The notes under the pieces: generated by a model
What the model was told of the DNA's origin: nothing
The model's database searches: none
The model's input: the letters and a program-made list of their open reading frames with translations, nothing else
In this document: positions 37,201-48,760 of the stretch, in pieces
Numbering within the stretch: the stretch's first letter is position 1
How the letters are laid out: every line of letters begins with the position of its first letter
Translations under genes and position numbers: made by a program
NCBI GenBank assembly: GCA_049999765.1
Contig: JBNGIQ010009072.1
Span: 1 to 64,000, forward strand
Origin: Phaeoceros laevis
Taxonomy: Eukaryota > Anthocerotophyta > Anthocerotopsida > Notothyladales
Length of the DNA: 64,000 nucleotides
Reading direction: 5' to 3'

Positions 37201-40200
37201 GAAAGCTTTGCAATGTGGTTCGACAAGAATCTGCCCAATCAGGATCGTTTAAGACATACAGAGCATGAGGAGCAAGGGCGGTGAAAATGAAGTAGGACCT
37301 TCAAACCAGCCGGGATCGACTCCATCACTTACTGTGCTATTGCCATTTATGATCATAGTAGGACCACTCAGCTCGTGACCATATCCGAGTTTCTCCAGCA
37401 TGTATACCTTAAAGCACAGCCATTCATGTAAGTTGCCGCCATCATCTGAGCCCTCGAGAATAATCAGAAGGTGCCTCCCAGTTTTTGCAATCAAACGGGG
37501 AAGAAAGCATAAAGTCAAGAATAATGTACCGGTATTTTCTGCCACCCAGTTTCAAAGTAGACACGCTGGCGCTTTGGTTCTGCCTCTGGATTGCCCACTG
37601 CCTTGGCTAAAGTGACTTGCCTGCAAGCACTCGACCGCAATATATGACTGGAAGTCACCAGCCGAAAAGATACTGTAGGGCTAGATCGGGTGTTTAACTG
37701 AACCCAGCTGGCTAGAATACATTTACGGCAAATGTTTGTGTCTGTATACTTGAGGATGTTGGTGACTCCAGTCCCATGAACTCTGACATCACCAATGAGA
37801 ATTCTTCTGTTTTTTAGTTCAAACCCATACCTGTACACAGGTAAGACAGGAAACCAGTGCAGGTTCACTGTCAGATGGAAGACACTTGGTGGCCGTGCTG
37901 GACAGCTTTGATATCAGAAAAGCCTTAAATCATCTGAGCCATAAAGGATGACCCAGGCGTAAGCCTACTTTATTCAGTCCCTGTTTGTTTGCTTGTGTGT
38001 TGCAACTTACTCTCGCCGAAATTGCCTGACAAAGGATGTTGCGTAGTCCTCGCTTCCATCAGCTGGGGCACTTACCATTATTGCGGTGTCTGTGCCCTGC
38101 GTCCAGAACCTTCCTCAGATCAATTACAGCGAGAACATGAGCCTTCATCTGTAAAGAGACATGCTTACCTCATATCGGAGATTAAGAAAGGCAGTTGTCT
38201 TGATGTCTGATTCTCTGAAGCCCTGAAGCAATCATCAGCAGGTGCAGACGTTTAGAGCTAGAGACCCGTATGGTTCCATCTCACAGCAGTACTAGGTGCG
38301 AAAACTGTCATGAAAAGAGTTACGACCATTGGACATACCTGAAGCTTGAGCTGACCCTTCACACGATCAGTCAGACTGGATGCACGTTTAGACACTTCAT
38401 GTAAAGAATCTGGGCCATACACAGCAGCGTAAGGCTCTTGGGCTTCTTCGATAACATCTGCTAGTCCCATTCCGTAAGCGCTCAGAATTCCACAGTACCT
38501 GTGGATGATAACTTCCCCTGTAATACAACAGCACGAGCTGTCCTGATAAGCAGTTCATCTTTGATCAAGGACAATCTAGAACAGCAATTGCCAAGAGTAA
38601 AAGTGCAAAAAAAGCATACTCATGCCAAGGGTACGGGCGATTGCACAAGCATGTTGTGGCCCAGCGCCTCCAAAACATGCTAAGGTGTGCTTATTGGTCT
38701 CGTAACCCTTCATTTCCGTCAGCTGCCACCAGAGTTACGTTGAAGTGAGAAGCACCGCATACATTAAGTTGCTTGTCGCCTAAAACAAAAAAACTACATC
38801 TGACATCGGTAAACAGCAAACCTGGCGAATGGGTCGACACATGGCCTCATTAGCCACATCTAAAAACCCGAGTGCCACTTCCTCCGCAGACATTTTTTTC
38901 ACTGTCCAACAGACATGAGGGCGACCAAACCCAGAAGGGTAAGATCTCACTTTATAAATGGCAAGAATTTCGACAAACACAACCTGCTTGTAGTTGACAT
39001 ACAGTGTGCATCCTCGTTTAGGCGATGTGCATTTATAGTAGATGTTAGGAAATCAAAGGCTGTACTGGTTGCTTGCACATCCAAAGGTTCGTTTTCCTGC
39101 AGTCAGAGGTACAATTTCAGAGAAAGTTACGGGGACATGTATCCTGTTACTGAGCAGACTTGAAACACAATACCCTTCATGTAACTGAACGAACCTAAAA
39201 CAAGCTACTTACGTTGGGCCCAAAGATGGATGGGAAATACTCCGGAATGACACGTCCCAGAAGCAGATTAGCATCAGTAACAGCTAGTTCCCCACCTTTG
39301 CGGTAACATGCTGGCCCTGGATGCGCACCCACAGATTCTGGCCCCACCTACAAACGGAGCTCAGCTGTAACTCCAGGCAAGTGATTACTTTTAATGTAAC
39401 CCAACAGTAGTCATTGCTCGCTAATAAACTACTCTGAGAGAAGAAATCAAACCTTGAACACTCCAGTCTGAAACTTCAATTTTGACCCTCCACCGGCTGC
39501 AACAGTATTGATATCTAGTTGTGGTGCCTGGAAAGAAATTTTCCAGTTTTGGTCCGGGTTTAAGGAAGGAACACGCAATGAGCTAAGTAACATGTGCTCC
39601 CGTAGACAGTGGTCGGTATAGGAAGACAGCTCACTTGAATAATGACCCCTGCTGTTTGTGTTTCAAATACTTGCTCATAGCCCCCAGCATATCGACTCAC
39701 ATCAGTAGAGGTTCCGCCCATGTCAAATCCAATAAGCTGCCAGGAATAACAGTTAAACTACTTTCACAGTTTTCTGGAACTCAGGCTGTCTGGGAGTGAA
39801 ACTTACTGGCTGCTCTGTCTCAACACCAAAAGTGGTCCTTGCATAGCCGACCACCCCTCCTGCAGGTCCAGACAGAATTGCCTGCACCAGGATGCAATTC
39901 GGATCAGAACACGTTGATTACAGTACCACAACGTGTTTCAGCAATCCAGAAATGACAATGAACCTTGTGCCCAGAGAATCGGTGTTCAGGGGTGAGTCCC
40001 CCGTCAGACTGCATGAATGAGACAGCCACCTCGCTGAGTCCCTCGTCAAAACCTGGTGTTATGTCATGTAAGAACAAGTGACAGAAATAGTAGATGAGCG
40101 TTGCCGCATCAAACATAAATACTGGGTGATTGGCAGTGGTCAATGCACACCTGAAAGAAAGCCAGTTAAATACTCCTTAATGACAGGGGTAAGGTAAGCA

Positions 40201-41929
40201 TCGACAGTGGCTGTGAGACCCCTCGGAACTGCACGCACCATTGGGACCAAAGCCGATGATAATGACACTTGCACAAAGCCAAGAGCTGTTGCAAGTCTTT
40301 CGACCACCTGACAGTGATCAGAAGACTACTTCAACTTTGCTTACATGGGAACTTCACCAATAAAACTTCAGATACGAAACAGAAACAATAAATGCAAAGA
40401 ACTGTTTAGCAATGAAGTCTTGGAAGTTTCCGAAGGCTGGTCTGCCTTGATTCAACCACTTTTGAACTCAAACTCATGAATATGTGCGCAAACAATCTTC
40501 CACACAGGAAGGCAAGAGGAGAAGAAAACCTCTTCATGGTGTGGATAGATATATGAATGCAAGAATACGACCGCAAGGCTCTTTATCCCCTTTGCCATAA
40601 GCTCCTGCAAAGCCAAGACTCAGCAACAAGATCCTCTGAGCAGAATCTTGTAAATAGCTCGCATCCCATGGTTCCACTCACCCTCAATTTTATCTTTAAG
40701 GTCTCTTCATCCAAGGGCCTTGCAATCTCCACCAATTCACCAGATACTCCTTTTACTGTAGTAGTGCTCTTCGGAATCACTCCATCCAAACCAAGCTGAA
40801 CTCGCTCATCTGCTTCAATAACTTCTTCATATCTGCACTTACAAGGTGAGTAAAGGAAAGATTTTCAGAACTAGGCAGGTGCTGAACTTGAAATCAGTGC
40901 AGATCAACATACAGTGGTGATGGCTTTGTGACGGTCAAGTCGAAGATCTTTGGACGCGCTTGGTTCCCAATGCTAAGAAGGTCCTTGAAACCCTGTCAGC
41001 CGCATGGTTCAATAAACAGGAAGATTGGAGCAGGAAAACATGGTTGTATGGTTTCCCATGCTGTAATCTAAACAAGGACCCCTATGAAGTAGAAGGGCAC
41101 CTTGGTCACGCAAAGAGCCGTACGCTCACCCTTTCTTTCTAACAAGGCATTTGTGGCAACCGTTGTACCTACATTGTTACACCAGATCAGAGAGATCAGG
41201 GTCTTGTTGTCTGACCAGGAGGTACTTGTAGCAACTTTACCTCCCAACTTCACAGAGGTAAAATTGTGCTAGCATACAAGCCCAGAAATCTTATGTCGGC
41301 ATACTGAAACAAGGCAATAACAATCTCACCCATTCGAATCCACTCAATCCTGTCAGTAGGAAGCTTTTGAGACCTGGAGATCTTTTCGCATGTTACCTAG
41401 AAACAATTGCGTCAGAATCGACCAGCCACTGAGCCACATTCAACTGCTATTCACTGATTTTCAACTTAAGCCAGTAATTGGATGCATGGGACTAACAACC
41501 TCTTCTAAAATTCTTCTTATCCCTTCTCGGGGAGCATCTTCATAGTTGGCTGGATCTACTGACAGCAACTTTACAACACGCCAACCTGGTTCTCCAGGCA
41601 CCTGTCATTCAAGACGAGTAAGTTGGAAGTAACACAGGATATTCTCAGATAACAGATACTGCATTCACGGATTAACGAATTGAATCTGAAAGTTAGGGGA
41701 TTGCTAAACATTATTCAGCTTTCACTACCGGTTATCGATCGAAGGAATCGTAAGAAAAAACTCGAACAACGTTGAAAATTCCAACAGCACTTCCTACTAA
41801 TAACCTACAGCTGAACAGAAGATGTTGGATCCATGTTTCTTTTGCACCAACCTCCGCATACACATCAGTGAAGGTGCCGCCTCTGTCGATGCAGAATCGA
41901 AACTCCCTTCTGCTTTTGAGCTCCCCCAT
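34272..41929 (-). CDS. OXP1: 5-oxoprolinase (ATP-hydrolysing), complete
   Basis: About 30 short exons. The start at ATG 41927-41929 gives [20 protein letters not shown], then TDVYAEV. The HydA/acetone-carboxylase half follows: [132 protein letters not shown]. The HydB half follows: [112 protein letters not shown]. The enzyme opens 5-oxoproline to glutamate in cytosolic glutathione turnover. It is complete with no visible break. Exon borders were judged by motif continuity, so individual junctions may be off by a few bases. Confidence 0.93.
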
Positions 41930-42502
41930 TCCGGCTGCTTTTTGCAGGAGTAGCTGGTTTGCTGGAATTCCACGTCTCACTGCTGTTCCTGTTCAGTGCC
42001 CGCCGCTAGTACCTACCCACCCTGACCCGGGAAACAAACAATTTTAGCCACCACAGGATATAACATTAGCCCTGCGCTAAGACACACTGACTGGCACCAT
42101 ACCAATTGCGTGATACAAGATGGCAGCAGAGCAGAGTGTAGCGGAATTGCTGCTGATTCAAAACAACAGCTGCTCCATGCGGATCCACCTGAAATAGGCG
42201 AGGGCAGCCACCCGTGTAGCTGCCTGTTGATTGCTGGAAGCCTTGAGCAGGACACCATCACACCCTTCACCTGGAGGCCATAAGACGGACACCATCACAT
42301 GTTTTGACTGTTCATGCCCTGCGGACAGGCCAAGTTGCCAATTTTCTGGTGATGAGTCTGTTTGCTTTCACAAAGAACCTCATCCTTCCGGTATTTCTAC
42401 GAATTTTCAGATTGATTCTTCAACTGCTCTGCCATCTCGGGTGGAAAATCTTCAAGTGCTCTGCCATCTCGGATGGAAAATCTTGAATTGGTGACAAGGA
42501 GC
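41930..42502. other. OXP1 upstream region, no gene seen
   Basis: Probable promoter and 5' UTR of OXP1. It contains a direct repeat of about 33 bp at about 42420-42485 (TGCTCTGCCATCTCGG then TGGAAAATCTT), two copies with one difference. Confidence 0.5.
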
Positions 42503-42506
42503 TTAA

Positions 42507-44619
42507 CCCTTCAGAGACCAACGGGACAAAAATGTCTGTGCGAGCCACTTTAACGATGCTTTCTACTATTGCTATACTATTGCTATGGGAAAAAAATATT
42601 TTATTGCCTTATATAGTATTGTTAGAAAGGTGACGTCGTGCTGATGCCGGATCAGCCCATCACATTCTTTATTGGAGGCTTGGGCTGGCGGCTAGCAAGG
42701 AAGATTCCTGCAACGGGATGCTTGATACGCCGTTTATCGTGGAAAGTGAGTTTCGAAGCCCGCGATTGAGGCCGACCATGAAACAACTACTTCATGCTTT
42801 TGGGTGCGTCGCGTAGGCTTGGGCGCGAGGGAGGGGTCTGCTTTGGCTGTCAGGTCCCTAGCATTGGGTGTCAGCTCCTGTGCCACGTTCTGTCCGGAAG
42901 GCCTTTGTTCAACATTATCCCAAGCTTGCGCAGCCTTCCTTCCCGTCCCGCCCGGCTTCGCATTCACCCCTTCATTCATTTCTTGCCTATTCGCCTCCAA
43001 CAGCATTGACGGCTTGTCCGATTGCTACTTCAAGCACACAATGGCGGCGAATCTGGGCCCAGCTGATAGAAAGCTCATCCATGATTGGGCGGAGGGGACT
43101 GGTGCTACTCCCGAGCAGATTCAGAGGATATGTGCGCTGTGCGACCCAGCAATTCTCCGTGCCCACCCGCCTCTGCCTGGTGTCAAAGTTCCAGCTAACC
43201 CGGGTCCTGCCAACTACCGGTACATGTGGCGACGCTATGTTGCCCACATCCTCGGGTGGCAGCAGCGCAGGGCGGAAGGCAGAACAACAAATGGCAAAAA
43301 GAGGTCTGAAATGGAAGCCGACAGATGTAGGAGAGCTGCGAACGTATCTCACCAGCATAATTTTCATGGGCTTAGTCAAGGTTCCTCGTAGAAGGGACTA
43401 CTGGAGGAAGGCAAATAATTTGTGGAATAACACAGCAATCTCAAACCTGATGAGCAAAACGCGATGGCAGCAGCTGACATCAGCCATTCACTTGGTTGAC
43501 AACCCAGCGGTGCAGGAGGACAGACCTGAAAGCACACAAGTTCAGCCAGAGGCAAATGCTGATGATATGGTCCAGGAATCCAACAAGGGGTGTGAGAAGA
43601 AACAGAAGAAGCTGGTTGATAAGATGCAAAAGTGCAGGTGGTTCATTGAAGAGGTCAATGCTAATTGCAAGCGATTGAAAGCATATGCACCCAACTTGAC
43701 AGTTGATGAGATGATGGTCTTATGCAAAAGCAAATATGCCACATGCAAAGCATATATGGCGAAGAAACCAGTAAAGCACGGTTTGAAGTTTTGGATGCTA
43801 TGTGATGCAGATTCCAAGTACTGTTATAGCTTTGAATTGTATATGGGAAAGGATGAGAATGAGGTGCTTCCTAAGGGGAGCGGGGCTGCAGTCACAGAGA
43901 AGTTGACGAAAGACTTGGATCCTGCAGCTGGTCATCATGTCTTCATGGACAACTTTTTCACAGGACCGCAGCTGCTCATGGATTTGCTACAACGAGGTGT
44001 GTATGCAACGGGCACATGTCGTTCAGACCGCAAAGGCTGGCCACGGTCTTCGGGGTTTGCCAGGGAGGCAGATGCGAGGCACAAACGAGGAGAAGTTGGG
44101 TGGAGAATGCACAGACCCCTAAAGATATGTGCAGTGTCATGGTATGATCGGAAGTTTGTGAATCTGCTAAGCACAGGAGTGAGCCCTGTTGGATCAGAGG
44201 ATTGTCATTCAATGAGGTGGCATGGAAACAAAAGAGTTGCTCTGGCTAGTAGCCCCTTGGCTGTTGCTTACTCAAAGAAGATGCGGGGAGTGGACACCTT
44301 CGACCAAATGTTGGGCAATTACAGTGTGCAATTGAGAAGCCACAAATGGTGGCAGCGAATTTTTATGGCTGCCATTGATGTTTCGCTGACCAACGCATAC
44401 ATTCTGTACAGGGACTCGGAAGTTGCACGGGGAGTTCCCGAGAACAAGCGTACGGCGCACAAGATGTTTCTGGAGCAAGTGGGAAGAGGGTTACGAGCGA
44501 GGGCTGGAGAAAGTGCCACAAGTGGAACAAAGAAGACGCCTGAGGCAACCACACAGGCCAGCCACTATGTGAGCAAGGCAGTTTCTACAAGCGGGAAGGT
44601 GTTCGTGGTGTGGAAATAA
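42507..44619 (+). mobile_element. piggyBac-type DNA transposon (left end recognisable)
   Basis: TTAA at 42503-42506 is followed by CCCTTCAGAGACCAACGG, matching the TTAA target and CCC-starting terminal repeats of piggyBac elements. The transposase follows. I could not find a matching right terminal repeat or second TTAA downstream to about 45.6 kb, so the right end is unknown or lost. Confidence 0.6.
43041..44619 (+). pseudogene. piggyBac (DDE_Tnp_1_7) transposase, one frame change
   Basis: The N terminus reads from ATG 43041 (MAANLGPADRKLIHDWAEGT to GWQQRRAEG). Near 43270-43290 the coding frame shifts by one and continues AEQQMAKRGLKWKPTDVGEL, TYLTSIIFMGLVKVP to the end at 44619. All three catalytic aspartates are in context: LCDADSKY, VFMDNFFTGPQLL and SWYDRKFVNLLST. 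The family block MRGVDTFDQMLGNYSVQLRS is present. The usual Cys-rich C-terminal zinc finger is missing; the tail is VSTSGKVFVVWK. The frame change could be a short intron, an indel or a sequencing error, so pseudogene is provisional. Confidence 0.85.
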
Positions 44620-45121
44620 AACTGGGTGGGCGTGCAATGCTTGCAGCGGTGAGTTCATGTGTGCTAAAACTTGCTTCTGGCCTCTGCGTCTATAACCTTT
44701 TTCAAACCGGTCAAATTCCCACCTTGGTGCCTCTAGATCTATGGGGAAGTGGTGTCGATGGCTTCCGGTATTTATCAGGTGGGCCTGTCGATGGCGTTTT
44801 CACTGTTCACTTAAAGGAATTTCACAAGGTTATCTACTAATCATATAAAATATTGATCATATAAAATATTGCTCATATAAAATAATGGGTTTTTTTTGTG
44901 CGTGCTATTTTATTTTTTGAGGCATATAGCCCGAACCGTTACCCCGTTACACTAGGAGACGTTGAACCCAACAGGATTTTTCCATGTATTCCAACAGCTC
45001 TTGCCCATAGAGAGTCCGTTAGACACAAGTAATCACTTCACGACTTATTTCGTGGCAGAGAGAACCATTTTTTATCCAAAAGGGAGCTTCTTTCCACCAC
45101 AAGCTGTTGAGACCATACATG

Positions 45122-45205
45122 TGAGCCTCCAAACTAGGGTGGAGAAATTAAAGGGCCCGAGGATGAGCCTCCAAACTAGGGTGGAGAAATTAAGGGGCCC
45201 GAGGA
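45122..45205 (+). repeat. 42-bp tandem duplication
   Basis: Two consecutive copies beginning TGAGCCTCCAAACTAGGG and ending GGGCCCGAGGA. They differ at one base. Confidence 0.9.
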
Positions 45206-45591
45206 TGACCCCTAAAGCCCTACATGATGGAACCTGGCTACACTCTCACTTGTAGAGGATAACCTGTTACCCTAACCTCCTCAAATAAACTCACATCACA
45301 TCACACTTGTAATGTGTAAGAAATTATACTATATGCGCACTTGGTGGTATGAAGTTAGTAACTATGCTGAAGGCCTGTGGAGCACTATGTTTCACTACCA
45401 TATTTAAGCCCAGAGCTTTTGGCATACTAACTCCCCACGTAGGCGGTTTAGCCCCATCTAGTTGGAAACCTACATGCTTGGCACGGGCGAGGTGAAAAGA
45501 ATTACCCGAGCCTTGGTTTATATACTGTACCAAAGCACAATGATCTAATTCTAAAATATTGATGACTAATCCAAAGTAGTAGTAGTAAGAA

Positions 45592-45638
45592 GATTATGGT
45601 GTTTAGCCAACTCCACATGGGAATTGAACACCCCGTCA
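45592..45638 (-). repeat. Diverged copy of the tRNA-like repeat
   Basis: Shares GATTATGGTGTTTAGCC and CTCCACATGGGAAT with the copies at 19213-19335. The B-box-like GTTCGATTC has become GTTCAATTC. Confidence 0.55.
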
Positions 45639-46190
45639 GGTTTGTAACTAGACAAAGCTGTGCCTGGAAGAATTGTGCATGTGTGTGGTAGTGTCGTGAC
45701 AGATGTGTTGGTTATATGCTGGCTTCGAATCTGGGAGGTCAAGAGCTTGCAGGTACTTTCGTTTTGCAGAAAGTTCTGCACGTTGCATCGATCTCACAGA
45801 GTAGTTCGCCTTAGTGAAATAACTGGAGAAAGCTCTGCTAGGAATTGTACATGTGTTCCAGGCAGTGCTGTAACACATGTGTTGATTTTATAGAAACAGG
45901 CTTGGATTCTTGGTGCTTGCACAAAGTTTCGCTTGGCATAAGTGCAAGGCTTGCGGAAAGTTGCGTTATGAGAATTGCATGATGTTTCGATCTTCTCAGC
46001 ACGGGATTGTTAGCATGGCTGCATCAGGAACCAAGGAAACCCGTGCATCATGTCGCGGCAGTGACATCGGTAAAGCAAGTTTGCAAGAGGCGCTGGCGAT
46101 CAGAATCGTCGATCGTGGTCCGTCCAGTAGCCTTCGCTTCTAGGCTCTAGCAGCCGACACCATGCATATGGCGGCAGCGCTCATTTCTCA

Positions 46191-46452
46191 ACCAGCAGGC
46201 CTATAAGTGCCCTGTTTTTCATGCATGCCGTCATTGGCGTGGGGGCGACCAGCAGGCCTATAAGTGCCGGAACGGGACGGGCTGGGAGCCGTCGGACCGG
46301 CACGACGGCTCCCACCCAGNNNNNNNNNNNNNNNNNNNNNNNNNNNNNNNNNNNNNNNNNNNNNNNNNNNNNNNNNNNNNNNNNNNNNNNNNNNNNNNNN
46401 NNNNNNNNNNNNNNNNNNNTTGTTTCCGGCACTTATAGGCCTGCTGGTCGCC
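46191..46452. repeat. GC-rich foldback repeat interrupted by a gap
   Basis: A perfect 29-nt inverted repeat: 46244-46272 is the reverse complement of 46424-46452. A 21-nt part of the arm (ACCAGCAGGCCTATAAGTGC and the next C) also occurs directly at 46191-46211. Inside, GGGAGCCGTCG and CGACGGCTCCC (about 46285-46314) form a second hairpin. The gap of 100 N (46320-46419) lies within the loop. Confidence 0.85.
46320..46419. other. Assembly gap (100 N)
   Basis: A gap inside the loop of an inverted repeat, where strong secondary structure commonly breaks assemblies. Confidence 0.95.
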
Positions 46453-46729
46453 AGATCCATGCCATGCCATGCCAAGTACCGTTTCTCCTCGATGATGAAG
46501 CCGCGGCGCGAATCTTGGGAGGCTGGCAACCAGGCCTGGAGGTTCGGTATCCACGTGGTGCGCCGTGGTGCGCCGGGGTGTGGCCAGATAGCGGGCTGGC
46601 CCCCAATGCAACCAGCATATCACAAATCAAGAATCGCCCTCATAACGGGCGATTCTGAAACCCCGGTCTCTTAATGTAGTGGGTTACATCCGGGGTTTAG
46701 GGTTTAAGACGGACAATTGCCAGACACAG

Positions 46730-47430
46730 TGTACCCAGCAGTGACAACAGAGCCTCGGTTCCGCAACTCTATGGAAGCACCAGATATGGCGACAATGTTG
46801 AAGACGAGTGGTTCGTCGTGTTTTTACTGGTCAAGATCTCCCGGCAGTAGCCTCGAGCCAGCATCAGGGTGTGGGACACGGACGTGGAATTCTTGCTCGT
46901 CGAGGCAGCCCATGCCCTGCTCAGATCGCTGGAACATGAAGACAGTGACAATCGCGTTTTCATCAGGGATGGCTCTGTGCACATCATTCCTCGCTCCCCG
47001 TTACCTGCCTCCCTAGCAATGCCTGAAGTGCTGGCACGCACCACTCCCACTCGGGCCGCATATGGTGTACAGGATATCATTCAGGGTCGGGTTGGTTTCT
47101 GACAAGTAGCAGCCTTTACGAAACCTGCACAGAGCCGGTTCATAGTTCCTCTGCCAGTGGCTGCCAGTAGTGTCGTGGGATGTGGAAGCCTTCTACGACC
47201 GCGACGTAGATAGCATGAAACTGGCGGGTCGAATGCAGCAGTTTGTTCCTGAGCCCAGCACGTGCAAATGGTGAGTATAGTGGTTTGTATGTCCAGGGCG
47301 ATGTTTGTTCAGCTGGTGGGACTGGTCTTTCAGGCACCACCCTCCTATCCTATGCCACTCTTGTCCTCGCCTGACTTCAAGGCAGCAGAACTTGGGATGA
47401 AGCTTATTGGCCTCGAAATGATGTCGGCCT
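46730..47430 (+). pseudogene. ECD/SGT1 (ecdysoneless) fragment, broken
   Basis: Blocks typical of plant ecdysoneless-family proteins appear in changing frames without introns: QLYGSTRYGDNVEDEWFVVF followed by ISRQ and a TAG, then IRVWDTDVEFLLVEAAHALL, NRVFIRDGSVHIIPRSPLP, VEAFYDRDVDSMKLAGRMQQ, and CMSRAMFVQLVGLVFQAPPS with SSPDFKAAELGMKLIGLEMM. Stops and frameshifts separate them. Only the N-terminal to middle part of the family is present. ECD proteins act in splicing and cell-cycle control in other eukaryotes. The identification rests on remembered family motifs. Lack of introns would fit a retrocopy. Confidence 0.6.
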
Positions 47431-47442
47431 CAGCTTCTGCAG

Positions 47443-48760
47443 GTGGTGCATTGGACACTCATGCTGGCTGGCAAGCTGAGAAGCTTAGAGGATGCTCGAA
47501 GAGTGTTTGACAATCTGCCCAAAAGGGATGTGGTGACATGGACAGCCATGATTGCAGGATATGCTCACCAGGGACTTCGTCAAGAAGCACTTGCTCTTTA
47601 TGCAGATATGCAACAGGATGGCATGACTCCTGCAGACCACGTGACACTTGTGTGCCTCCTGCAAGCATTTGCCAGTGTTGGAGCGCTTCAACAGGGAAAG
47701 CAGCTCCATTCCCAAGCTCAGCAAAGAGGACTGGACACAGATGTGGCCGTTGGCAGCTGCCTGGTGGACATGTATGGAAAATGTGGGAGGCTGGAGGAAG
47801 CTCGTGAAGTGTTCGACAAACTGCCCACGCGGACTGTGGTGACATGGACAGCTCTGCTGAATGGTTATGCTGAACACAGCGACAGCCAAACTGCAATACG
47901 GTGTTTCGAGGACATGCAGCAGGAAGGTATCAAGCCCAACAGTGCTACTTTCGTTTGTCTTCTTGTGGCATGTAGCCATGAAGGCCTAGTGGAGGAGGGC
48001 CAAAAGTACTTCAAGATGATGATGGAGGACTTCGGCATCACACCTGAAGCCACTCATCACAGTTGCACGGTTGATCTGCTTGGACGGTCAGGCCGCCTGG
48101 ACGAGGCAGAAAACATGCTGTGAGCTATGTGTCTCGAGAATGACATTGTGGGATGGACATCGTTTCCGAGCTCCTGCAAAACCCATGGCAACGTACAGCG
48201 GGGAATCCGATGCTTTGACCATCTAATCACATTGCAACCTGAAAGCGCTACCCCATATGTGCTTCTGGGTAACATGAATGCAAACGCTGGCAGGCCCAGA
48301 GATGCAGGTAAGATGGAAAGCCTGAAGATGTCTGCAGGTGCGTGGAAGAAGCCTGGGAAGGCATGGATCGAAGTGAAGAACAGAGTCCACGAGTTCACAA
48401 TCGGAAAGGCCAGGGCTGACATTTCGTCAACACTGAGGAGCACAAATTTGAGCTTGCAGGAGGAAGGAGGCCATGTCCCCCAAACAGAGTTGGTGTTGAA
48501 GCCAGTGTCCAACAGTGTCAAGGCAAATGCACTGTGTGACATGCTGAGAAACTGGCTTTGGCATATGGGCTTTTGAACTCTCCGGATTGCACAATTCTGC
48601 TGGTAGGGAAGAATCTTCGAATGTGCAATGACTGCCACATTAGCACCAAGATATTGTCAAGACTCGAAAAGCGAGAGATCATTGTCAGAGATGCACATCG
48701 GGTGCACCGCTTCCTGGGGGGTTCTTGTTCATGTGGGGACGGTCACTGGCTCGGTTGATG
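47443..48760 (+). pseudogene. PLS-type PPR-E-DYW gene fragment, broken
   Basis: The first open part has PPR repeats (LEDARRVFDNLPKRDVVTWT, LDTDVAVGSCLVDMYGKCG, RTVVTWTALLNGYAEH, SATFVCLLVACSHEGLVEEG). It ends in TGA at 48121-48123 where the next PPR should continue. Then E/E+ and DYW parts follow: GKAWIEVKNRVHEFTIGKA, a frameshift near 48555, then LRMCNDCHISTKILSRLEKR, EIIVRDAHRVHRFLGGSCSC and GDGHWLG. The final DYW is replaced by HWLG. Working homologues edit organelle RNA C-to-U. Upstream PPR repeats are missing, and the fragment begins within about 15 bp of the end of the ECD fragment. Confidence 0.85.

Larger units (their letters stand above)
44620..46190. other. Repeat-rich intergenic DNA, no gene seen
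   Basis: Holds ATATAAAATATTG repeats (44840-44885) and a 42-bp tandem duplication (45122-45205). A diverged copy of the tRNA-like repeat lies at 45604-45638. Between 45650 and 45965 a unit of about 175 bp appears duplicated in weak form (AAAGCTGTGCCTGGA versus AAAGCTCTGCTAGGA). No supported coding region. Confidence 0.5.

Noticed and set aside
42868-43290. The upstream part of the long 583-codon transposase frame as the true N terminus
   Set aside because: Its first 130 or so codons lack family character, while the other frame from ATG 43041 reads like a real protein start.
46685-46705. GGGTTTAGGGTTTAAG as telomere repeat
   Set aside because: Only about two units; more likely a promoter telo-box or chance.
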